NCBI RefSeq assembly: GCF_002811765.1
Contig: NZ_NPDR01000002.1
Span: forward strand, 186,001-250,000
Direction of reading: 5' to 3'
Source of the DNA: Leptospira saintgironsiae
GTDB taxonomy: Bacteria > Spirochaetota > Leptospiria > Leptospirales > Leptospiraceae
DNA length: 64,000 nt
Numbering within the stretch: the stretch's first letter is position 1; each line of letters starts with the position of its first letter. Below the pieces are notes generated by a model that was not told the origin of the DNA, searched no databases, and saw nothing but the letters and a program-made list of their open reading frames with translations. A program made the translations under genes and the position numbers. Positions 56,841 to 64,000 of the stretch are shown here, in pieces.

Positions 56841-57860
56841 ATGTTTTTTCTTCCGAATCGTACATTCAAAAAACAGACTATTCTATCCAAGATCATCCTT
56901 GGGATATTCTTCTTTTATGTAGCAGGATGTACTACTTTTGATTTTCGGAATTTATTCTCAGGTTATATTCGTTACGAAAAAGAGGCAGGAGGAATTTGGG
57001 TCAGACTTCCTCTAAAAGAAGTAGATCATCTTCCTGTAATTTATCTATCCTTGGACAAGGACAGAGAACCTCTTAGATTCCTGATCGATACAGGCGCATT
57101 TGTTTCGTTTCTTTCGGAAGATCATGTTCCTGAAAATTCTCCTAAAAGAGTTTTGAGCGCTAGTTTTCCTGGAGGTTCTGTTCAGTCCGTACGAAGGACA
57201 ATCAGGAATGATCTGTTCATCGGTGGAATTCGGCCATTTGAGTCTGTGGAATTTTATTCTCATGTATTCCCTAAAGAACTTAGGGTAGATGGGATTTTAG
57301 GAATGAATGCATTCTTAGGTTCAGTGATTGTTTTGGATTTGCCGGATAGAATTTCAATTTGGAGATCTTCTACCGCAAGTCCAGCACCCGGTTTTTTGGA
57401 AGAAAATTTATTTCCTATGTTTTTAAAATCAGGTCAACCTTCTGCGGTCCTTCTTCGTCCGCCAGGAACCAGGAAAGAATCTTGGATCTTGGATACTGGA
57501 GCAGAATACAGCGTCCTAGACTGGGACACAATCAAGTCAGATCATTCTACAGAATATGTAGAGGGAAAAGAAGCCACAGTATTCAACTTTGGCGGAGGTA
57601 GACTAAAGGCAAAGATCAGAACTCTTAGGCCTTTTTGTCCCGTTTTTGTGAAAAATGATTCTGAAGGAATAGGCTTCTGCACTCCTGAATTAGAGGTATT
57701 TCCTGGGGGAATTCCTCCTGATGCTTTACATTCGGACCATAGACGAGGGATCGTAGGGATCTTAGGCCGGAATTGGATGGAAAACTATCGAATTCTTTTG
57801 GACACAAAAAGGAGTCTTATTGGTATAGTAGGAAAGGAATCGGTCTTAAGGAATGAATAA
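56841..57860 (+). CDS. Lipoprotein aspartic protease with two retropepsin-like halves
   Basis: A 339-residue protein with a signal ending in a lipobox (FYVAGC), so it is probably a lipoprotein. The first half holds FLIDTGAFVSFL (Asp near residue 83) and the loop GILGMNAF; the second holds WILDTGAEYSVL (near 218) and GILGRNWM. Each half thus has a DTGA motif and a distal hydrophobic-Gly motif, as in retroviral-type aspartic proteases; a single chain with two would form an active site without dimerisation, as in pepsin. Its substrate is unknown. mnmA overlaps its end by 8 bases. Confidence 0.85.
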   Translation: MFFLPNRTFKKQTILSKIILGIFFFYVAGCTTFDFRNLFSGYIRYEKEAGGIWVRLPLKEVDHLPVIYLSLDKDREPLRFLIDTGAFVSFLSEDHVPENSPKRVLSASFPGGSVQSVRRTIRNDLFIGGIRPFESVEFYSHVFPKELRVDGILGMNAFLGSVIVLDLPDRISIWRSSTASPAPGFLEENLFPMFLKSGQPSAVLLRPPGTRKESWILDTGAEYSVLDWDTIKSDHSTEYVEGKEATVFNFGGGRLKAKIRTLRPFCPVFVKNDSEGIGFCTPELEVFPGGIPPDALHSDHRRGIVGILGRNWMENYRILLDTKRSLIGIVGKESVLRNE

Positions 57861-59007
57861 GGGTAAGATCATAGTAGCGATGAGTGGAGGGGTAGACAGT
57901 GCTGTCACTGCAGGCCTACTCATGGAAGAAGGTTACGAAGTGATCGGGGTCAACCTACGTACTTGGGAATATGAGGCACCTGCCTGCGATACCACTAAAA
58001 AATCCTGCTGTTCTCCAGAAGATATTAGAGACGCGAGAGATGTTGGTCTCTCTTTAAACATACCTTTTTATGTGATCAAGATGGAGAAACTTTTCCAAGA
58101 GAAGGTCATAGACAGATTTGTAAATGACTACAAGGAAGGGAAGACCCCGAATCCTTGTGTGGAATGTAATACTTTCGTGAAGTTCGGTGCCTTATTCGAA
58201 AAGGCGCAAGCATTAGGAATTGATAAAATTGCTACGGGGCATTATGCAAATATCGTAGAGATAGATGGAAGATATGCTGTGTCCAATGCTCAGGACATGA
58301 ATAAGAACCAAGCATATTATCTTTATGGTTTGTCCCAAGAGAATCTTAAAAATACAGTTTTTCCTTTGGGTGGAATGACCAAACCTGAAGTGCGTGAGAT
58401 CGCAAGAAGAATGGGACTTCCAGTTGCTGAAAAAGCAGAATCCCAAGAGATTTGTTTTATTCCTGAAAACGATTATAGAAAGTTTTTAGCTAAGAAAAAT
58501 ATTGATTTCACTCCTGGAGTTTTCAAATTACAGGATGGACAAGTAATCGGAGAACATTCCGGAAAAGAAAACTTTACCATAGGACAAAGAAAAGGTCTTG
58601 GTATTGCTTGGAAGGCTCCTCTATATGTGATCTCTATCCAAGACGATGGAACAGTTGTTTTGGCAGAAGAAAAACAAACCTTCGTAGGATCTTTTATTGT
58701 TGAAGATCTAAATCTGCAAGCTTGGGCTCCTGTTCTCGAAACTGAAAGTTCTGAATGTAGAGTTCAAGTACGATACCGTTCTCGTCCTATCAAAGCTAAA
58801 GTAGTACGTAACGAAAACTTTATAGAAGTATTTCCGTTGGAAGAAGTAAAAGGTGTGGCTCCAGGCCAATCCGCAGTCTTCTATCCAAATGATTCTGATT
58901 ATTTACTCGCAGGTGGGATCATCCGAAAAGGAAGTGTGACCACTTACGAAAAATCAGATCTTACTATTTTAGAAAATTCGGAATTAGGAGTAAGCGTTCT
59001 TCCGTGA
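57853..59007 (+). CDS. mnmA: tRNA-specific 2-thiouridylase MnmA
   Basis: MnmA thiolates U34 of the Lys, Glu and Gln tRNAs. The P-loop MSGGVDSAVTAGLL, the catalytic cysteine region TPNPCVECNTFVKF, ATGHYANIV, the C-terminal SQEICFIPENDYRKFL (second Cys) and GQRKGLGIA are all present. The length of 384 residues is typical. The start lies inside the protease gene and its stop overlaps the GTG of the fusion gene (GTGA). So the protease, mnmA and the fusion gene may be one transcript. Confidence 0.96.
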   Translation: MNKGKIIVAMSGGVDSAVTAGLLMEEGYEVIGVNLRTWEYEAPACDTTKKSCCSPEDIRDARDVGLSLNIPFYVIKMEKLFQEKVIDRFVNDYKEGKTPNPCVECNTFVKFGALFEKAQALGIDKIATGHYANIVEIDGRYAVSNAQDMNKNQAYYLYGLSQENLKNTVFPLGGMTKPEVREIARRMGLPVAEKAESQEICFIPENDYRKFLAKKNIDFTPGVFKLQDGQVIGEHSGKENFTIGQRKGLGIAWKAPLYVISIQDDGTVVLAEEKQTFVGSFIVEDLNLQAWAPVLETESSECRVQVRYRSRPIKAKVVRNENFIEVFPLEEVKGVAPGQSAVFYPNDSDYLLAGGIIRKGSVTTYEKSDLTILENSELGVSVLP

Positions 59008-61268
59008 GTAAAAAAATCGCAGGTAAGACGATCCTAATTATAGGCGGAGGACTTTTACAAGTCCCAATCATCCAAACAGCAAAAACGATGCTTCTTAGGA
59101 CAGTGGTGGCGGATATGAATCCGGAGGCACCTGGTCTGAAAATTTGTGATCTTCCTCTTATCATGTCCACTAAGGACATAGAAGGAATGGTAAGAGAGGC
59201 GAAAAAATTATCCGCTACTACTAAAATAGATGGAGTTATTACTGCTGGAACAGATGCGAGTATGACTGTTGCCGCAGTGGCTAACGCTTTGGATCTTCCT
59301 GGGATCCGTTTTGTGGATGCAGAGGCTGCTTCCAATAAAGTAAAAATGAGAGAACGCCTGAAAAAAGCAGGTGTTCCTATTCCTGGATTTGCTCCTGTTT
59401 GGAGTATCCAAGATACTCGTGACGCGTTGGAATTCCTACAATTCCCATTGGTAATGAAACCCGCAGACAATATGGGCGCTCGCGGAGTTGTAAAAGTAAA
59501 TAATAGAGAAGAACTACAGGCCGCATTCAAACATGCAAAAAAATATTCTCCTACTGGAGAGATGATCCTAGAAGAATATATGCCTGGTCCCGAAGTTTCT
59601 GTGGATGCACTTGCTTGGGACGGAAAATATATGATCACTGGTCTTGCTGACCGTATCATAGAAAGAGAGCCTTATTTTATAGAGATGGGCCATAATATGC
59701 CTTCCGCTCTTTCTCCTGAGATCCAAAAAGAAATAGAAGATGTGATGTTCAGAGGAATGCAAGCTCTTGGGATCAGAAGAGGTGCGGGGAAGGGAGATAT
59801 CAAAGTAACTCCTACCGGTGTAAAAGTGGGAGAGATCGCTGCAAGACTGTCCGGTGGATTCATGTCTGCATTTACTTTTCCTCTATCCAGTGGTATCAAT
59901 TTAAACAGAGCCGCAATCTTAATCGCTCTTGGCGAAGAGCCGGATAATTTAGAGCCATTATTTCATAGAGTTTCTATTGAGAGAGCGTTACTTGCTCCTA
60001 AGGGGAAACTTCTCGCAATCGATGGATTGGAAGAAGCTAAGAAGATAGAAGGTGTAACTGATATTTATCTCTTACACAAAGTGGGAGATATTATCCCTGA
60101 ACCCACGAATAATATTGAAAAAACCGGGCATGTAATCATCTCCGCAGAGAATTTAACCCAAGCAGAGAGTGTATTCTCCAAAGTATTAGAAACTATTAAA
60201 TTTACTTGTGATGAATTATATTCTATTTCTGAAAAAGAAATAGCAGCTAATGCAAGGATCCGTTTCGGAAAAGAGATTTGTTGGGTCTGCAAGGTTTGTG
60301 ATGGAACAGACTGTGCTTCGGGAGTTCCCGGAATGGGCGGTGTTGGAAGAATGCTCAGCTTCCAGGACAATACAAAGGCTTTAGAAGAATATTCAATTCT
60401 TCCCAGATATATCCGAGACAATGTGCAAGCAAGCACTGAGAGCCTATTTTTAGGACAGAAATTATCTACTTCTTTCATGTGCGCTCCTATGACAGGTGCG
60501 ATCACAAATATGAGCGGTGCCATGGATGAGTATACTTTGGCTGCGGTCTTATTGGAAGGGTGTTTAGCTTCTGGCAGCTTAGCATGGTTAGGCGACGGTG
60601 CAAGTCCCGAAAAATATCTGATCATTCTGGAAGCTCTCAAAAAAGTAGAAGGAAAAGGGATCCTTATCTGCAAACCTCGTGAAGACGAAGGACTAATTAA
60701 GGAAAGATTCCAAGAAGCGGAGGCGCAAGGTGTTCTTGCACTTGGTATGGACATAGATGCGGTGAATTTCAAAACACTGGTCCAGAAAAAAATTCCTTCT
60801 GTTACAAGAGGAGTCGATGCTCTTTCTAAAATACGTTCTTATACAAAACTACCTTTTATCTTAAAAGGTGTGATGAGCCCAGAAGATGCGATCCTTGCGA
60901 AAGAGGCGGGAGCAGATGCAATCGTTGTTTCCAATCATGGAGGCAGGGTTTTGGACGATATGCCTGGGACTGCCAGAGTTCTTCCTTTGATCCGTGAGGC
61001 ATTAGGTCCTGATTTTCCTATCTCCGTGGACGGAGGGGTGAGAAGTGGCGCAGACGTTTTTAAAATGCATGCATTAGGCGCAAACAATGTCCTTGTTGGA
61101 AGACCCATGGCGATTTCCGCAGTCGGGGGCGGCGTGGCAGGAGTCAGATTTTTGGTGGGTCAATACACAGAAGGTTTGGCACAGGCAATGAATACTGTAG
61201 GGGTTTCCAAAATTTCCGAGATTAGGAAAGAATTTATTTTCAGAAAAAAAGAAGAAACTTCTTCTTAA
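59004..61268 (+). CDS. Fusion of ATP-grasp ligase and FMN-dependent alpha-hydroxy-acid-oxidising-type domain
   Basis: A 754-residue cytoplasmic protein. Residues about 8-400 are an ATP-grasp enzyme: a Rossmann-like start (TILIIGGGLLQVPIIQTA), FPLVMKPADNMGARGVVKV, MILEEYMPGPEVSVDALAW and VGEIAARLSGGFM. Near residue 424 comes a Cys cluster, CWVCKVCDGTDC, followed by GVPGMGGVG. Residues about 440-745 are an FMN TIM barrel: LPFILKGVMSPEDAILA, IVVSNHGGRVLDDMPG (catalytic His and Arg), ISVDGGVRSGADVFKMHALGA and VLVGRPM. The Cys-plus-barrel unit resembles a stand-alone clostridial alpha-hydroxy-acid-oxidising protein; the fusion with ATP-grasp is notable. The reaction is unknown. It starts GTG within the mnmA stop. 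Confidence 0.87.
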   Translation: MSKKIAGKTILIIGGGLLQVPIIQTAKTMLLRTVVADMNPEAPGLKICDLPLIMSTKDIEGMVREAKKLSATTKIDGVITAGTDASMTVAAVANALDLPGIRFVDAEAASNKVKMRERLKKAGVPIPGFAPVWSIQDTRDALEFLQFPLVMKPADNMGARGVVKVNNREELQAAFKHAKKYSPTGEMILEEYMPGPEVSVDALAWDGKYMITGLADRIIEREPYFIEMGHNMPSALSPEIQKEIEDVMFRGMQALGIRRGAGKGDIKVTPTGVKVGEIAARLSGGFMSAFTFPLSSGINLNRAAILIALGEEPDNLEPLFHRVSIERALLAPKGKLLAIDGLEEAKKIEGVTDIYLLHKVGDIIPEPTNNIEKTGHVIISAENLTQAESVFSKVLETIKFTCDELYSISEKEIAANARIRFGKEICWVCKVCDGTDCASGVPGMGGVGRMLSFQDNTKALEEYSILPRYIRDNVQASTESLFLGQKLSTSFMCAPMTGAITNMSGAMDEYTLAAVLLEGCLASGSLAWLGDGASPEKYLIILEALKKVEGKGILICKPREDEGLIKERFQEAEAQGVLALGMDIDAVNFKTLVQKKIPSVTRGVDALSKIRSYTKLPFILKGVMSPEDAILAKEAGADAIVVSNHGGRVLDDMPGTARVLPLIREALGPDFPISVDGGVRSGADVFKMHALGANNVLVGRPMAISAVGGGVAGVRFLVGQYTEGLAQAMNTVGVSKISEIRKEFIFRKKEETSS

Positions 61269-61318
61269 ATTCGTACTTAGATTTTTCTTTTTGCCAGAGT
61301 TTTGATACAATTCCACAG

Positions 61319-61338
61319 AAGGTGTCCGGGATCACCTT
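61319..61338 (+). promoter_or_regulatory. Hairpin in the leader of the PilZ gene
   Basis: AAGGTG and CACCTT around an 8-base loop, in the 206-base intergenic leader 61269-61474. A second weak repeat is CCC-N7-GGG near 61410. The leader is longer than most here, with a strong AGGAGGA just before the TTG start. I see no known riboswitch. Confidence 0.35.
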
Positions 61339-61474
61339 AACGTATTAGTAGAATATAATGCAAAAAGGTTGATCCGGAAAATTCCTTAGAACTAGTAATT
61401 TCCTTTCCCTAAACGAGGGAGTCGTTAAACTCGGATACCTTGTTAGAGGGTAAGCGATCCTTTAGGAGGAAAGT

Positions 61475-62686
61475 TTGGATAGGACAGTCAAAGAAACAGA
61501 TGCTCTGACTAAAATCCTCCAAACATTGTTTGCGAGACTGCCTGTTTCTGTGGAAATTAAAGGCAGGTCTTATCCAGCAAAAATTGTAGGGATCAAAGAT
61601 GGTCTCTATCTTTTGGCTTCTCTTCCAGGAAAATCGGAAGGGGAAAAGACTCGGATCCTATTTCTCACTCATAATAATCATTTTTTCCATGGTGTGTTTA
61701 CCGTTGTCCAAAGAAATGCTGGCAACGGTTTAGAATTACTTCGTATCCAAGCGGTAAAAGTCAGCGAGGCAAAACGTGCTCAAGGTAGGGTAGAGCTGGA
61801 AGGCGGAGGAGGGGAGCCTATAATTCTCACCAATATTATCAATCAACTTCACTTAAGACGTTCATTAGGTTTTATTGATAAGGTTGTAGAGGGTATCCTG
61901 CAGAAACATTCCAAAAAGATGAAGGAAACCTATCCTGATTCTGTGATCTATTTTTCAGATAGAATGGATAACCGTCTTAGGATCATGTATAACTTTGAAC
62001 AATCCATCTTTGTTACCAATCGTTTGGAAAGAAGTTCGGGTGGAGCCGGACAAGACTTTGTCCCAATCGAAGAATATCTGAAACTTCTGGCGTTGAATAA
62101 GATTGAATCCAGATTTATTTCCGAAATTTCAGTTTTAATACGTTATAAAAATTATACTCCACTTGGTTATGTGCAGGTTCTCTCGGATAAACCAATGGAT
62201 ACGGAAGATTATAATAAGATCACATTATTCGCTGCTGCAATTTCAAGAGATGTGATTGCTTCAGGATTCTTCCAGGAATCCAAAGAAAGATGTATGGCAG
62301 AAGACATCAGTAGAAGTGGACTCGGATTTTTCCATCCACAATCTATTTTCTTTTCCAGAAGTTTTGCAGTTGGGGAAATACTACTTTGTGATCTACAGCT
62401 GAACCAAGAGTTAAGAGGAACCTATAGAGCAGTTATCCGAAATATCACGAACACTGATAAAATGTTTCGTATAGGTTTACAATTTTTCAATTTGAATTCT
62501 AAGGAAGAAGAGATCCTGAACCAATTCGTAGATTCAAGACTAGGGCCGGGAGAAGGTTCCCAGGCTCCTGAATCAAGCGTGCAAGATCCAGGCCCTCCTA
62601 ACGGAGCGGAATCTACTCCTGAGATGGAAACAATTTCAGAAGAAGTTCCTGATATGGGTTTTGAAGGAGAAGAAGAGTCTGTCTAA
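61475..62686 (+). CDS. PilZ-like c-di-GMP-type protein of a Leptospira-associated family
   Basis: A 403-residue protein without signal peptide or membrane segment. The first 260 residues show no domain I know for certain; I recall a Leptospira family, DUF1577, with this look. The region SKERCMAEDISRSGLGFFHPQ matches the second PilZ motif (DxSxxG), but the RxxxR motif expected just before it is not clean. The last 60 residues are acidic and Pro/Ser-rich. A start at TTG 61475 is supported by AGGAGGA upstream. It could respond to c-di-GMP made by the GGDEF protein 5 kb away. rluA-type synthase overlaps its end by 26 bases. Confidence 0.75.
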   Translation: MDRTVKETDALTKILQTLFARLPVSVEIKGRSYPAKIVGIKDGLYLLASLPGKSEGEKTRILFLTHNNHFFHGVFTVVQRNAGNGLELLRIQAVKVSEAKRAQGRVELEGGGGEPIILTNIINQLHLRRSLGFIDKVVEGILQKHSKKMKETYPDSVIYFSDRMDNRLRIMYNFEQSIFVTNRLERSSGGAGQDFVPIEEYLKLLALNKIESRFISEISVLIRYKNYTPLGYVQVLSDKPMDTEDYNKITLFAAAISRDVIASGFFQESKERCMAEDISRSGLGFFHPQSIFFSRSFAVGEILLCDLQLNQELRGTYRAVIRNITNTDKMFRIGLQFFNLNSKEEEILNQFVDSRLGPGEGSQAPESSVQDPGPPNGAESTPEMETISEEVPDMGFEGEEESV

Positions 62687-63650
62687 TTCTTCTACACAAG
62701 AAGGTCTTAAAACAAAGATTGGAAAAGAAGAGGCAGGTACTCGACTCGATGTATTTCTTGCTTCCAGATTCACATACCAATCCAGGTCCAATTGGAGAAA
62801 AATATTAGAAGAAGGTAAAATACTAGTACAAGGAAAACCTGCAAAACCTTCTTACTCGATCAAAGATGGAGACGAGATACTTTATCTTCCTGGAGAAAGT
62901 TTTGAACCTCCTGTCATTACTGACTTTAAAATTCTATATGAAGATTCTCGCTACATTGCAGTAGAAAAATCAGGAGATATACCGATCCATAGTGCCGGAA
63001 GATATAGAAAGAATAATCTCACAGATCTAATCCAAGAAGATCCTCGTTTCGAAAAAATTTACACCATCCACAGATTGGACAGAGAAACTTCTGGAGTAGT
63101 TGTTTTTGGAAAAGATTCAGAAGCAGCTTCTAAATTGGCAGAGCTGTTTTCTAAAAGGAAAATAAATAAAACCTATATTTCTTATGTTTGGGGAAATTTC
63201 CCGATATCCGTTAGCGCAAAAGGATATTTGATTTCGGACCCTTCTTCTTTGATCCGTAAAAAAAGAAAATTTATCTTTGAGAACTCTTTTCAAAAATTAG
63301 AAACTCCAGAAGAAGATTTTGAGACTTCAGAAACTAATTTTAGAAAAATTGGAGAAGGTACGTTTCAAGGTTTACCTTTTTCTAAAGTGTACTGTTTTCC
63401 GAAAACCGGAAGACTTCATCAAATCAGAGCCACATTATATTCATTAGGGTTTCCTTTAATTGGAGATAAAATTTATGGAAAGGACGAGGGTGCATTTCTG
63501 GAATTTATAGAAGGAAAAGACCCGGATTTGATCTCTAAACTTGGAATGAATAGACAGGCATTACATTCCAGTTCTCTAAAATTTATTCATCCATTTACTG
63601 GGATCAAAATAAAGATTAGATCTAATTTGCCGGAGGATTTTCCGGAATGA
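62661..63650 (+). CDS. RluA-family pseudouridine synthase
   Basis: A 329-residue RNA pseudouridine synthase. It has an N-terminal S4 domain (TRLDVFLASRFTYQSRSNWRKILEEGKILVQG), the catalytic HRLDRETSGVVVF with the Asp, and C-terminal GRLHQIRATLYSLGFPLIGD. The target (23S rRNA or tRNA) is not settled. The start is TTG 62661, inside the PilZ gene. The stop overlaps the next ATG by 4 bases. Confidence 0.9.
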   Translation: MKEKKSLSNSSTQEGLKTKIGKEEAGTRLDVFLASRFTYQSRSNWRKILEEGKILVQGKPAKPSYSIKDGDEILYLPGESFEPPVITDFKILYEDSRYIAVEKSGDIPIHSAGRYRKNNLTDLIQEDPRFEKIYTIHRLDRETSGVVVFGKDSEAASKLAELFSKRKINKTYISYVWGNFPISVSAKGYLISDPSSLIRKKRKFIFENSFQKLETPEEDFETSETNFRKIGEGTFQGLPFSKVYCFPKTGRLHQIRATLYSLGFPLIGDKIYGKDEGAFLEFIEGKDPDLISKLGMNRQALHSSSLKFIHPFTGIKIKIRSNLPEDFPE

Positions 63651-64000
63651 ACGAAAAACCAGGATTTTGGATCTCTTTATTCCCTCTTGGATTTTTGATC
63701 CTTTCTTTAAGTATCGCAGGATATTTATTCGGGAGTGGTATCGCAGAAGGTCCTGCTCAAATTTTATTATTTAGCGCGGGCGCAATCTCCGCAGGAATTT
63801 CTAGACTTAGAGGAATTTCTTGGGAGAAGATAGAAAATACGGTTCTGGATTCCCTACGAAATGTTCTTCAGCCAATACTCATTTTGCTTTTGATAGGTAC
63901 ATTGATCGGGATCTGGATACGTTCCGGAATTGTTCCTGCGCTAATAGTCTGGGGATTGGAATTATTAAAACCTGAGATATTTTTACCTTCTGCACTCATC
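63647..64000 (+). CDS. NhaC-type Na+/H+ antiporter, N-terminal fragment (cut by window end)
   Basis: The first 118 residues of a polytopic membrane protein that continues beyond the window. Visible are about four hydrophobic segments: FPLGFLILSLSIAGYLFG, AQILLFSAGAISAGI, QPILILLLIGTLIGIW and IVPALIVWGLELL followed by KPEIFLPSALI. The GIWIRSGIVPALIVWGLELLKPEIFLP run resembles NhaC antiporters. The ATG overlaps the stop of the rluA-type gene, with GGAGG about 11 bases upstream. Confidence 0.75.
   Translation, partial: MNEKPGFWISLFPLGFLILSLSIAGYLFGSGIAEGPAQILLFSAGAISAGISRLRGISWEKIENTVLDSLRNVLQPILILLLIGTLIGIWIRSGIVPALIVWGLELLKPEIFLPSALI

Noticed and set aside
60065..60772. A 235-residue minus-strand frame within the fusion gene
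   Set aside because: Shadow of the fusion gene, which has strong family motifs across this region.

Overview
The window is a contiguous stretch of a Leptospira chromosome. The evidence is the gene content: leptospiral-type lipoproteins and uncharacterised proteins, a FlaA-like flagellar sheath protein, a FlgM-like protein, a haem oxygenase, an alginate-export-type outer-membrane barrel and a PilZ protein of a family I associate with Leptospira. The base composition is moderate, by eye near 40% GC. That suggests a higher-GC clade rather than L. interrogans, but I did not compute it. I see no prophage, insertion sequence, CRISPR array or rRNA. Coding density is high, with many ATGA or longer stop/start overlaps.

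Layout. 1-4.5 kb: the end of secD, secF, then the riboflavin genes ribD-ribE-ribBA (ribH is absent). 4.5-7.1 kb (minus): pdxH, a prepilin peptidase and an aminotransferase. 7.3-15.1 kb (plus): a midasin-like AAA+/vWA protein, smpB, der, plsY, two unknown genes and an EamA transporter. 15-20.8 kb (minus): a small winged-helix-like protein, an EAL protein, the run hemO-MFS-tetR-thioesterase behind a Fur-like box, and srkA. 20.8-28.6 kb: a tautomerase/TetR divergent pair, a DUF115 protein, a short SMC, and thiG-thiH. 28.6-32.9 kb: a Cys-rich exported protein, tRNA-Met, a protein with a GGDEF-like remnant, glnA with a sigma-54 promoter, and an exported unknown. 33-46.5 kb: an outer-membrane barrel, a DsbD-like protein, lgt, an M23 peptidase, pcnB, recJ, bactofilin, an Fe-ADH pseudoenzyme, flgM-like, rsmI and a Cys-rich lipoprotein. 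46.6-55 kb: a hydrolase/TetR pair with twin operators, nadE, waaA, an HAD protein, a FlaA-like protein and yggS-proC. 55-64 kb: initiator tRNA, a GGDEF protein, a two-DTG lipoprotein protease, mnmA, an ATP-grasp/FMN-oxidoreductase fusion, a PilZ protein, an RluA-type synthase and the start of an nhaC-like gene.

Most genes are housekeeping. The signals I consider least ordinary are: (1) the 754-residue fusion of ATP-grasp, a Cys cluster and an FMN-dependent alpha-hydroxy-acid-oxidising-type domain behind mnmA; (2) an SMC of about 927 residues in which I see no hinge; (3) a minimal midasin-like AAA+/vWA protein; (4) a lipoprotein with two DTGA motifs that could form a single-chain aspartic protease; (5) an iron-alcohol-dehydrogenase fold that has lost its metal ligands; and (6) several regulatory palindromes: the Fur-like box at hemO, TetR operators at three loci, and the sigma-54 site at glnA. 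A dispersed intergenic repeat family occurs at four or more places. All assignments come from reading motifs; no database search was run.
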